In this document: positions 57,492-64,000 of the stretch, piece after piece
Layout: each line of letters starts with the position of its first letter
Position numbering within the stretch: the stretch's first letter is position 1
Source: an uncultured Oscillospiraceae bacterium
GTDB lineage: Bacteria > Bacillota > Clostridia > Oscillospirales > Acutalibacteraceae
Reading direction: 5' to 3'
Assembly (NCBI GenBank): GCA_958366985.1
Contig: CATXDC010000008.1
Location: 39,026 to 103,025, forward strand
DNA length: 64,000 bases
Made by a program: the position numbers and the translations under genes
The notes under the pieces: generated by a model
Told to the model about the DNA's origin: nothing
The model's database searches: none
What the model saw: only the letters and a program-made list of their open reading frames with translations

Positions 57492-59945
57492 TTAATCCCT
57501 GTACTCCTCCATAATGAAGGCTTCGAGAATATCGCCCTCTTTAATATCGTTGAATTTAACAAGTCCGATACCGCACTCATAGCCCTGGTTGACCTCTTTT
57601 GCGTCATCCTTGAAGCGCTTGAGTGATGCGATTTCATCTTCGGCAATAACTATGCCGTCACGGACAACTCTGATCTGAGCATTTCTTGCAACCTTGCCCT
57701 CAAGGACATAGGAACCTGCAATTGTGCCTGCGCTTGAAATTTTATAAACAAGGCGTACTTCCGCTCTGCCCAGCTGTACCTCACGGTACTTGGGAGCGAG
57801 CATACCTTTGATAGCGGATTCGATTTCCTCAATGCAGTCATAGATAACACGGTACATACGCATATCTACGCCTTCACGCTCAGCCATATCCTTTGCAACG
57901 GTATGGGGACGAACGTTGAAACCGATGATAATTGCATTTGAAGCATTTGCAAGCATAACGTCGCTTTCACTGATTGCACCGACGCCGCCGTGGATAACCT
58001 GAACCTTGACTTCCTCATTTGAAAGTTTTTCGAGGTTCTGCTTAACAGCTTCAACGGAGCCCTGAACATCAGCCTTAACAATAAGGTTGAGGGTCTTCAT
58101 TTCGCCGTCATGGATTGAATCAAAGAGGTTGTCAAGGGTTACCTTGTGGAATGCCTTGAACTGCTCTTCCTTAGCCTCATTCTTACGCTTTTCAACAAGC
58201 TCTCTTGCAAGGCGCTCATCGGAAACAGCGTCGAAGATGTCGCCGGCCTGGGGAACATCTGCAAGACCTGTAATCTCAACGGGAACAGAGGGACCTGCTG
58301 TCTTGACTCTGCGGCCTGTATCGTCACGCATGACTCTTACACGGCCGACAGACATACCTGCAACAACTGTATCGCCCTCTTTAAGAGTTCCCTTCTGAAC
58401 AAGAAGAGTTGCAATGGGGCCTCTGCCCTTATCAAGACGTGCTTCAATGACAATACCCTTTGCTGCACGGTTGGGGTTGGCTTTAAGCTCTTTCATCTCA
58501 GCTACAAGGAGTATGGACTCAAGAAGCTTATCTATATTCATCTTTGTTTTAGCGGAAACAGGTACACAGATTGTATCGCCGCCCCACTCTTCGGGAACAA
58601 GTGAATACTCTGTGAGCTGCTGCATGATTCTGTCAACAGATGCATCGGGTTTATCCATCTTGTTGATGGCAACAATGATGTCAACCTCAGCAGCCTTTGC
58701 GTGGTTTATAGCCTCAATTGTCTGTGGCATGATTCCGTCGTCAGCGGCAACAACAAGAACAGCAATATCAGTTGCCTTTGCGCCTCTTGCACGCATTGAA
58801 GTAAATGCGGCATGGCCGGGAGTATCAAGGAAAGTGATTACCTGATCACCTAAAGATACTCTGTAAGCACCGATGTGCTGAGTGATTCCGCCGGCCTCTG
58901 TTGAGGTAACGCTTGTGTTTCTGATAGCGTCAAGAAGTGATGTCTTACCGTGGTCAACGTGACCCATAACAACTACAACGGGAGGACGGGGAAGAAGATC
59001 TTCTTCCTTATCTTCGCTGTCGTCTATGATTCTGTCCTCGATTGTAACAACAATTTCCTTTTCGACCTTTGCGCCCAGCTCTGTTGCAATAAGCTCAGCT
59101 GTATCAAAGTCGATTGTCTGGTTGACTGTTGCCATAATTCCAAGGCTTGTAAAGAGCTTTTTGATAACCTCAGCAGCTGTCATTTTGAGCATTGCTGCAA
59201 GCTCGCCTACTGTAAGCTCTTCAGGTACTGTAATTACAAGCTGAGGCTTCTTTGCACGCTCTTCGGCGATTCTCTTAAGTCTTTCAGCCTCTGTTTCACG
59301 CTTGTGTGAACGCATACCCTGCTTGCGGTACTGCTGAGATTTCTGCTTCAGCTTCTGCTTATTTGTCTGTCTGTCGCTCTGACCGTGAACAGCGGGAGCG
59401 ATGTTTTCATATCTCTCGTTGTATTTATCAAGCTCAACCTGTCCGCCTCTTGTGTCAACTCGGCGCATATCGCCCTTGGTTCTTGACTGCATGGGCTTTG
59501 AAGCTTTGTCCTTTTCTTTATTATCCTTATTATCCTTGGGCTTATCGGATTTTGTATCCTGATTTCTTTTCTGATTTTCAGTCTTGGGAGCTTTTTCAGT
59601 CTTCTCTGCCTTATCTCCCTTTGCGGCTGCCTTTTTAGGAGCTTTTTCTGAGTCCTTAGCCTTAGGAGCGTCCTTTTTAGCAGGCTTCTTTTCAGCTTTC
59701 GGAGCCTCTTCCTTCTCTGCGGGAGCTTCCTTTTCCTTGTTTGCTGATGCAAAATATTCGTCGAAGTTTGCCACCTGATTCTCCTGTGTAAGAGTTTCAA
59801 ATACAACGTCAAGCTCTTTATCCTCAAGAGCTGTCATATGTTTTTTGGGATCATCGGGGAAATGCTTTGCAAGAATGTCAACAACTGCCTTGCTCTGCTT
59901 TCCGAAGTCCTTGGCAACCTCATGTACTCTATACTTAATTATCAT
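57492..59945 (-). CDS. infB: Translation initiation factor IF-2
   Basis: 817 residues from the ATG at 59945; the ATG nine bases earlier lies against its ribosome site. It overlaps ylxQ by 11 bp. The N-terminal IF2_N region is followed by a Lys/Ala/Asp-rich low-complexity linker (about 75-210), the second IF2_N, and the GTPase domain with GHVDHGKTSLL, DTPGHAAFT and NKMDKP, then the C-terminal beta-barrel and fMet-tRNA-binding domain. It places initiator tRNA on the 30S subunit. Confidence 0.98.
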   Translation of the reverse strand: MIIKYRVHEVAKDFGKQSKAVVDILAKHFPDDPKKHMTALEDKELDVVFETLTQENQVANFDEYFASANKEKEAPAEKEEAPKAEKKPAKKDAPKAKDSEKAPKKAAAKGDKAEKTEKAPKTENQKRNQDTKSDKPKDNKDNKEKDKASKPMQSRTKGDMRRVDTRGGQVELDKYNERYENIAPAVHGQSDRQTNKQKLKQKSQQYRKQGMRSHKRETEAERLKRIAEERAKKPQLVITVPEELTVGELAAMLKMTAAEVIKKLFTSLGIMATVNQTIDFDTAELIATELGAKVEKEIVVTIEDRIIDDSEDKEEDLLPRPPVVVVMGHVDHGKTSLLDAIRNTSVTSTEAGGITQHIGAYRVSLGDQVITFLDTPGHAAFTSMRARGAKATDIAVLVVAADDGIMPQTIEAINHAKAAEVDIIVAINKMDKPDASVDRIMQQLTEYSLVPEEWGGDTICVPVSAKTKMNIDKLLESILLVAEMKELKANPNRAAKGIVIEARLDKGRGPIATLLVQKGTLKEGDTVVAGMSVGRVRVMRDDTGRRVKTAGPSVPVEITGLADVPQAGDIFDAVSDERLARELVEKRKNEAKEEQFKAFHKVTLDNLFDSIHDGEMKTLNLIVKADVQGSVEAVKQNLEKLSNEEVKVQVIHGGVGAISESDVMLANASNAIIIGFNVRPHTVAKDMAEREGVDMRMYRVIYDCIEEIESAIKGMLAPKYREVQLGRAEVRLVYKISSAGTIAGSYVLEGKVARNAQIRVVRDGIVIAEDEIASLKRFKDDAKEVNQGYECGIGLVKFNDIKEGDILEAFIMEEYRD

Positions 59946-60285
59946 GGCTGTCATCCTCCTTCATCTCGTGTAAATCATCCTGTCCATTGAGAAGCTCAAG
60001 CAGTTTAGCTTTAAAGCCCTCGTCGTTTACCGTAATAACCCCAACGGTTTTGTTTCCTACCGCAAAGCCTGTTTCAGCCATTGTATAAGGGGTTCTTATA
60101 ACAAGTGTCTCTCTTCCCTCGCAGACGGTGCGCATTTCTTTTTCCAGCCTTTGTGATGCGTCGGAGGAAATAAAGCAGATTTTCGCTTTTCTTCCCTTTA
60201 CCGCCGCTACCGATGCATCCCGTCCCTGTGAGAGCATATTCGCCCGGCGTGCCATACCTAAGAGACTTAAGAATTTATTGTTCAT
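59935..60285 (-). CDS. ylxQ: L7Ae/YlxQ-type RNA-binding protein
   Basis: 116 residues of the L7Ae/L30e/S12e/Gadd45 fold: LLGMARRANMLSQGRDASVAAVK and ICFISSDASQRLEKEM (in parts). It is thought to bind kink-turn RNA; the target is unclear. It lies between ylxR and infB with short overlaps on both sides (11 bp each). Confidence 0.93.
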   Translation of the reverse strand: MNNKFLSLLGMARRANMLSQGRDASVAAVKGRKAKICFISSDASQRLEKEMRTVCEGRETLVIRTPYTMAETGFAVGNKTVGVITVNDEGFKAKLLELLNGQDDLHEMKEDDSHDN

Positions 60286-60550
60286 CCTTACTCAGCTCCT
60301 CGGTCATCTTATCGAAGACCTCCTGGGGTATGGGGCAGGAAAAAGCTCTTTCAAAGCGTTTTGCCTTCTGAGCCGCCTTAAGGCACTGGGGATTGCGGCA
60401 CACATATGCGCCTCTGCCCGCCTTGCGTCCCGTAAGGTCAAGGGAGATTTCTCCCTCGGGGCTTTTAACGACCCTTACCAGCTCTTTTTTGGGTTTCATC
60501 TCACCGCAGCCGGTGCATTTTCTCATAGGTATCTTTTTAACGTGCTGCAT
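60275..60550 (-). CDS. ylxR: YlxR-family RNA-binding protein (DUF448)
   Basis: 91 residues. Family marks are PMRKCTGCGEMKPKKEL and GRGAYVCRNPQCL, a Cys-rich fold that binds RNA (RnpM in some Firmicutes). It lies between nusA and ylxQ. The ATG at 60550 has AGGAGGG seven bases upstream. Confidence 0.94.
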   Translation of the reverse strand: MQHVKKIPMRKCTGCGEMKPKKELVRVVKSPEGEISLDLTGRKAGRGAYVCRNPQCLKAAQKAKRFERAFSCPIPQEVFDKMTEELSKDEQ

Positions 60551-60588
60551 GGTTTATCCCTCCTGTTCTGCGGGGAAAATGGAACTGA

Positions 60589-61695
60589 TTATTCCTCAGC
60601 CTCTGCTTCTGTCTCGGAAGTTTCCTCTGTCTCGCTGACAGCCTCAGCAGAAGCGGGAGTTTCGGAATCAGAGTGAATGTCTATTTTCCAGCCTGTAAGC
60701 TTTGCTGCAAGTCTTGCGTTCTGACCCTTGTTGCCGATTGCAAGAGAAAGCTGTGAATCGGGAACAATTACGTGGCATGAGTTAGGTGTATCCTCGTCAA
60801 CTGTTACTGAGATTACCTCAGCGGGAGCAAGTGCTGCACCGATAAACTCAGCAGGGTCTTCGCTGTATTTTACTATATCTATTTTTTCACCGCCGAGAAG
60901 CTCAACAACCTTGGCGACTCTTGTGCCTCTCTGGCCGATACATGCGCCTACTGCGTCGATGTTCTCATCACGGCTGTAAACGGCGATCTTTGTTCTTGAG
61001 CCTGCCTCACGGGAAACTGCCTTTATCTCAACTGCTCCGTCATAGATTTCGGGAACCTCTGTTTCAAAAAGGCGCTTTACAAGTCCGGGATGTGTTCTTG
61101 AAATCATAGCCTTGGGACCCTTTTCGGTTTCTTTAACGTCAACAACGTAAATCTTTACAAGATCGTCAACTTTAAGTGTTTCGCCGGGAACCTGCTCGCT
61201 CTTTGGAAGAACTGCCTGGCCTTTGCCGATTTCAAGAGTTGCGTTACCCGTTTCGTCGTCAACCATAACAACTCTTGCTGTTACAAGCTCCTGATGATGG
61301 CTCTGGAACTCCTGGAGCATCTGACCCTTTTCAGCCTCTTTTATGCCCTGACGGATAACGTGTTTAACGGTCTGAGCGGCGATTCTGCCGAATTTCTTTG
61401 TATCAATTGGGATTTCAACAATATCTCCGGGAGCAGCCATCTTTTTGTACTTTGAAGCAGCTTCGGGGAGTATGTCTGTTGCGGGATCGTCAATTTCGCT
61501 TACGACGTTCTTGCGTACAAATATGTTCATCTCGTATTTTGCGGGATTGATTTCGCAGAATACAACATCCTTTCCGCCGTAATCCTTGCGGAGAGCTACT
61601 GTAATTGCAGTGCTGATTTTTTCATAGAGATACTCAGCGGGTATACCCTTTTCTTTTTCCAGAAGTGAAACAGCCTCAAAAAATTCTTTATTCAT
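60589..61695 (-). CDS. nusA: Transcription termination/antitermination factor NusA
   Basis: 368 residues, the short Firmicute length without the C-terminal acidic repeats of E. coli. The N-terminal polymerase-binding domain (1-130), S1 domain (about 135-200) and two KH domains (GACIGQRGTRVAKV and LAIGNKGQNARLAAKLTGW) follow in order. The C-terminus is a short Glu/Ser/Thr-rich acidic tail. It controls pausing, termination and rRNA antitermination. It lies 3 bp after rimP. Confidence 0.97.
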   Translation of the reverse strand: MNKEFFEAVSLLEKEKGIPAEYLYEKISTAITVALRKDYGGKDVVFCEINPAKYEMNIFVRKNVVSEIDDPATDILPEAASKYKKMAAPGDIVEIPIDTKKFGRIAAQTVKHVIRQGIKEAEKGQMLQEFQSHHQELVTARVVMVDDETGNATLEIGKGQAVLPKSEQVPGETLKVDDLVKIYVVDVKETEKGPKAMISRTHPGLVKRLFETEVPEIYDGAVEIKAVSREAGSRTKIAVYSRDENIDAVGACIGQRGTRVAKVVELLGGEKIDIVKYSEDPAEFIGAALAPAEVISVTVDEDTPNSCHVIVPDSQLSLAIGNKGQNARLAAKLTGWKIDIHSDSETPASAEAVSETEETSETEAEAEE

Positions 61696-61698
61696 TTT

Positions 61699-62199
61699 TT
61701 AAAAACCTCCAAAATCGTCAAGCTTAACCCATGACGTATCTTTTTTATTAAAATTAATTGTTTCTCCGTCCTTGGTTTCAACGGTGAGAATGCCGTCTTC
61801 AAAATCTTTAAGTACGCCAGAGAATTCACGGCGTCCCTTTTCATCGGGTCTTATAAGGCGCAGCTTTATGGGGCAGTCCATAGCGCATTCAAAGTGGAAG
61901 TCCCTTATAAGCTCACGCTCAATTCCCGGTGAGGACACCTCAAGGCAGTAGCTCTGCTCTATGGGATCAGCCTCATCCAAAGGCTTATCAATTGCACGGC
62001 TCATGTTTTCACAGTCGGTGATGCCGACTCCGCCTTCTTTGTCGATAAAAATTCTGAGATACCATGTAGCTCCTTCTTTAAGGAAGCGGATATCCCAGAT
62101 AAAGAGCCCGAGCTCTTCGGCGATAGGCTCAGCGATTGACCAGACGGCGGCAACTGTTTTATTTTTTTCGTTTCCAGCCAAGTTCATTACTCCAATCAT
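61699..62199 (-). CDS. rimP: Ribosome maturation factor RimP
   Basis: 166 residues. Marks: EELGLFIWDIRFLKEGATWYLRIFIDK and CENMSRAIDKPLDEADPI, YCLEVSSPGIER and the C-terminal SH3-like domain. It helps build the 30S subunit. The start is uncertain: the ATG at 62199 has no clear ribosome site, and the GGAG six codons in would suit the TTG at 62181. It is the first gene of the nusA-infB operon. Confidence 0.9.
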   Translation of the reverse strand: MIGVMNLAGNEKNKTVAAVWSIAEPIAEELGLFIWDIRFLKEGATWYLRIFIDKEGGVGITDCENMSRAIDKPLDEADPIEQSYCLEVSSPGIERELIRDFHFECAMDCPIKLRLIRPDEKGRREFSGVLKDFEDGILTVETKDGETINFNKKDTSWVKLDDFGGF

Positions 62200-62363
62200 A
62201 AGATATTGTAAAAGTTAAAAAGACTTAAAACAAACAGAAGAGCGGGTTGCCCCACTCTTCCAGAATACACATACTAAAACTTTACATTGAAAAGTTTACC
62301 ACATATCAATATAAAATACAACCCCTTTTTTAATAATAGTAAATTTATATACAATTATATATA

Positions 62364-62493
62364 GCAGGTTGAACCTGCACCCATTTCGCACACCGGCTGA
62401 CAGTGAAGAACAACTATAAGTGCCTGCGGCGGATTGAATCCGCATCCAAGTCGCACACGGACTGACAGTGATGAACAACTATAAGCGCCTGCG
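62364..62493. repeat. Two tandem 65-bp hairpin-arm repeats
   Basis: 62364-62428 and 62429-62493 are exact-length head-to-tail copies that differ mainly in their arms: GCAGGT-TGA-ACCTGC and GCGGAT-TGA-ATCCGC. Shared blocks are TCGCACAC, CTGACAGTG, GAACAACTATAAG and GCCTGCG. They lie between the CPCC gene and rimP. The flanking 62200-62363 holds no gene and is AT-rich. Confidence 0.9.
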
Positions 62494-62520
62494 ACAAAAT
62501 CAAGGTATAGGCCACCCTGA

Positions 62521-62772
62521 TCAGTCAATGCCTTTCAGTTCATCTTTTTTCGGTTTTCTAACATAAGGAATCATTTCTTCCTCACAAGCTCCGAACTTGA
62601 GAAAATTTTCTCTCCCCTGAATCAAGGAAACTTTGTTTGCTCCGCCTTCAAGATTGGGATCATTTAATTGTAGCAGATCATCTTCCCAAAAGCACACCTT
62701 GCAAATATCATCAGAGCCGTTTGGTCTGTGTTCAAAAGTGTAAAAACCGCAGCAAGGACATTTATATTTCAA
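62521..62772 (-). CDS. CPCC-type cysteine-rich protein
   Basis: 83 residues. It begins MKYKCPCCGFYTFEHRPNGSDDICKVCFWEDD, with two cysteine pairs (CPCC and CKVC) that can bind one zinc, the mark of the cysteine-rich CPCC family, whose role is unknown. It stands alone between the repeat and sleB. Confidence 0.85.
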   Translation of the reverse strand: MKYKCPCCGFYTFEHRPNGSDDICKVCFWEDDLLQLNDPNLEGGANKVSLIQGRENFLKFGACEEEMIPYVRKPKKDELKGID

Positions 62773-63014
62773 ATTACTTTGCCTCCCATCCGTTCTGATT
62801 TTTCGCTTATTCCTGAGTTCTATTTTAGCACTCTGAGAATGGTATTTCTACCGGTTGGAAAAATATTTTGCGGAATAGCCGAGAAGCTGTCTGCTTTCGT
62901 ATACGTGTCGCCTTATCATACATATATAAGGGAACATTGACAAAGACAAAGAATCTGTTTCGTGTGAAAATCCGAAAACTATCAAGATCTAATATTAAAG
63001 CTTTTTGCAATTAA

Positions 63015-63740
63015 TCACTTGCAGAACACATGATTTCCTATTCTTTTAATAATAGGCCGTGAAAGCATCCATTTGTTTGTGGTCTTTTTGGGATTGTAAT
63101 AATATATTGCTCCGCCGGTGGGATCCCAGCCGTTTATTGCATCCTGAGCAGCTTTCTTTGCGGATGCCGCCACAGGCTGACTCCAGTTGCTGTCGTTAAG
63201 GCAGGAAAACGCACCGGGCTGATAAATAACTCCCGACATGGTGTCCGGGAAGGATGAATGCTCAATACGGTTAAGGACTACCGCACCTACTGCCACCTGT
63301 CCCTCGTAGCTTTCACCTCTTGCTTCTGCCGATATAACCCTTGCAAGAAGATTTATGTCGCTGCTGGAAAAAGAGGAAGAGCTGGATGTGCCTCCTGTGA
63401 TGCCGAGATATAAAAGAGTCTTGGGGCCTGCGATCCCGTCAACGGTTATGCCACAGTTTCTCTGGAACTGTCTTACGGCGTCACGGGTGGCGGTTCCGTA
63501 AATTCCGTCAATGTTTCCTTTATATAGACCCAGAGATTTGAGTTTTCGCTGAATCTGTCTTACCTCGTCGCCTCTGGAACCGAATTTGGAGAGAGTTTCA
63601 ACTACGGTGCTTTTTGTCCACATATCTGTCATGAGAGGTGAAAGGACAGCGGTTATGATCAAAATATTTAAAAGGACAATAATTAAAATTTGCCAGCTTC
63701 TGCGAAATTTTTCGCTGATGGTTTTGTCTTTGCGGTTCAT
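63015..63740 (-). CDS. sleB: Spore cortex-lytic enzyme, SleB-like
   Basis: 241 residues. A membrane helix (about 17-38) anchors it; a peptidoglycan-binding domain (about 54-112, GDEVRQIQRKLKSLGLYKG) and a Ser-rich linker lead to the Hydrolase_2 catalytic domain with ARVISAEARGESYEGQ, VGAVVLNRIEHSSFP and GGAIYYYNPKKT. SleB is a lytic transglycosylase of spore cortex used at germination, which suggests a spore former; CwlJ-like growth-phase enzymes are an alternative. No ypeB follows it. Confidence 0.88.
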   Translation of the reverse strand: MNRKDKTISEKFRRSWQILIIVLLNILIITAVLSPLMTDMWTKSTVVETLSKFGSRGDEVRQIQRKLKSLGLYKGNIDGIYGTATRDAVRQFQRNCGITVDGIAGPKTLLYLGITGGTSSSSSFSSSDINLLARVISAEARGESYEGQVAVGAVVLNRIEHSSFPDTMSGVIYQPGAFSCLNDSNWSQPVAASAKKAAQDAINGWDPTGGAIYYYNPKKTTNKWMLSRPIIKRIGNHVFCK

Positions 63741-63889
63741 TTTGCAATACCTCCGTTATTTCATATGTAATAATCTGCCCAAATTGGGGTTTAATTATCC
63801 AATTGGTTTCCAAAATGATGAAAGAATTTATCAAAAACGGCAAAGAAAGAAGAAAATGGACTTTTTTGAAATTTTTTTGAAAAAAGGTG

Positions 63890-63918
63890 TTGACATTTGA
63901 TGTTCGATTTGGTATTAT
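63890..63918 (+). promoter_or_regulatory. Strong promoter, probable rRNA operon P1
   Basis: TTGACA (63890-63895), 17-bp spacer, TATTAT (63913-63918), with an A/T-rich UP-like tract upstream. The following leader to the window end holds GACCTTGAAAATTAAACAACG (in parts), the usual sequence just before bacterial 16S rRNA. The 16S gene itself would begin past position 64000. Confidence 0.8.
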
Positions 63919-64000
63919 ATTCGAGCACCTCAGGTGAGGGAGCAAAACGGACCTTGAAAATTAAACAACGAAAGACAAAAAGGAACCCTGAAAGAATTTG

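Noticed and set aside
62364..62493. Two tandem 65-bp copies as a mini-CRISPR
   Set aside because: The two copies are adjacent without spacers and differ in their hairpin arms, which is not CRISPR behaviour.
63586..63900. 104-codon plus-strand frame overlapping the start of sleB
   Set aside because: It is antisense to sleB, has no ribosome site and ends at the rRNA promoter region.

Overview
The window looks like the origin-proximal part of a chromosome from a spore-forming gut Clostridium-class Firmicute, most likely of the Ruminococcaceae/Oscillospiraceae type. The evidence is the AT-leaning base composition, AGGAGG-type ribosome sites, a dnaA-dnaN-S4-recF-remB-gyrB-gyrA origin cluster, GatCAB amidotransferase, an SleB-type spore cortex hydrolase, PadR/DUF1700 regulation and many glycoside hydrolases. 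Family names rest on motif recognition by eye. No database search was run.

Layout. 1-3.2 kb: a minus-strand unit made of a class-I cobalamin riboswitch with its promoter and a terminator, a secreted PQQ-type beta-propeller surface protein, and the first 30 codons of a lipoprotein. 3.4-6.7 kb: a response regulator/sensor kinase pair. 6.9-17.2 kb: the origin cluster on the minus strand, with DnaA-box-like sites on both sides of dnaA and an AT-rich unwinding tract with DnaA-trio repeats between dnaA and dnaN. 17.2-26.5 kb: a LacI regulator, a rhodanese lipoprotein, two esterase-like genes, an HTH/eukaryotic-type kinase pair, a GH20 hexosaminidase, a zinc-ribbon TM2 protein and a URO-D family protein. 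26.6-29.5 kb: rpsF-ssb-rpsR, a PadR operon and tRNA-Gly. 29.5-47.2 kb: carbohydrate genes (GH95-like, GH3, an esterase, a GH42 beta-galactosidase with a GPH symporter, a second GPH transporter with a very long tail), rmuC, an epimerase-like protein and a membrane-anchored unknown. 47.3-52.9 kb: gatB, gatA, gatC and aspS. 53.0-62.2 kb: an acetyltransferase gene, then the nusA-infB operon (rimP, nusA, ylxR, ylxQ, infB, rbfA, nrnA-like, truB, ribF, HAD). 62.5-64 kb: a CPCC protein, sleB, and a plus-strand promoter and leader that appear to start an rRNA operon just beyond the window.

How it fits together. The replication-initiation genes and the origin elements form one working unit. The carbohydrate genes suggest uptake of galactosides and other oligosaccharides by cation symport, with intracellular breakdown: none of the glycosidases has a signal peptide. 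Local LacI-type control is likely. gatCAB next to aspS suggests tRNA-dependent Asn (and/or Gln) synthesis. The B12-controlled surface genes at the left edge are a candidate corrinoid-acquisition system.

The most unusual content is intergenic. One repeat family of about 65 bp has a 6-bp hairpin arm whose base pairs covary between copies around a near-constant TGA loop. A second family has an 86-bp element with CCGACGGCA/TGCCGTCGG ends and a shared 150-bp flank. No insertion sequence, prophage or CRISPR array is visible.
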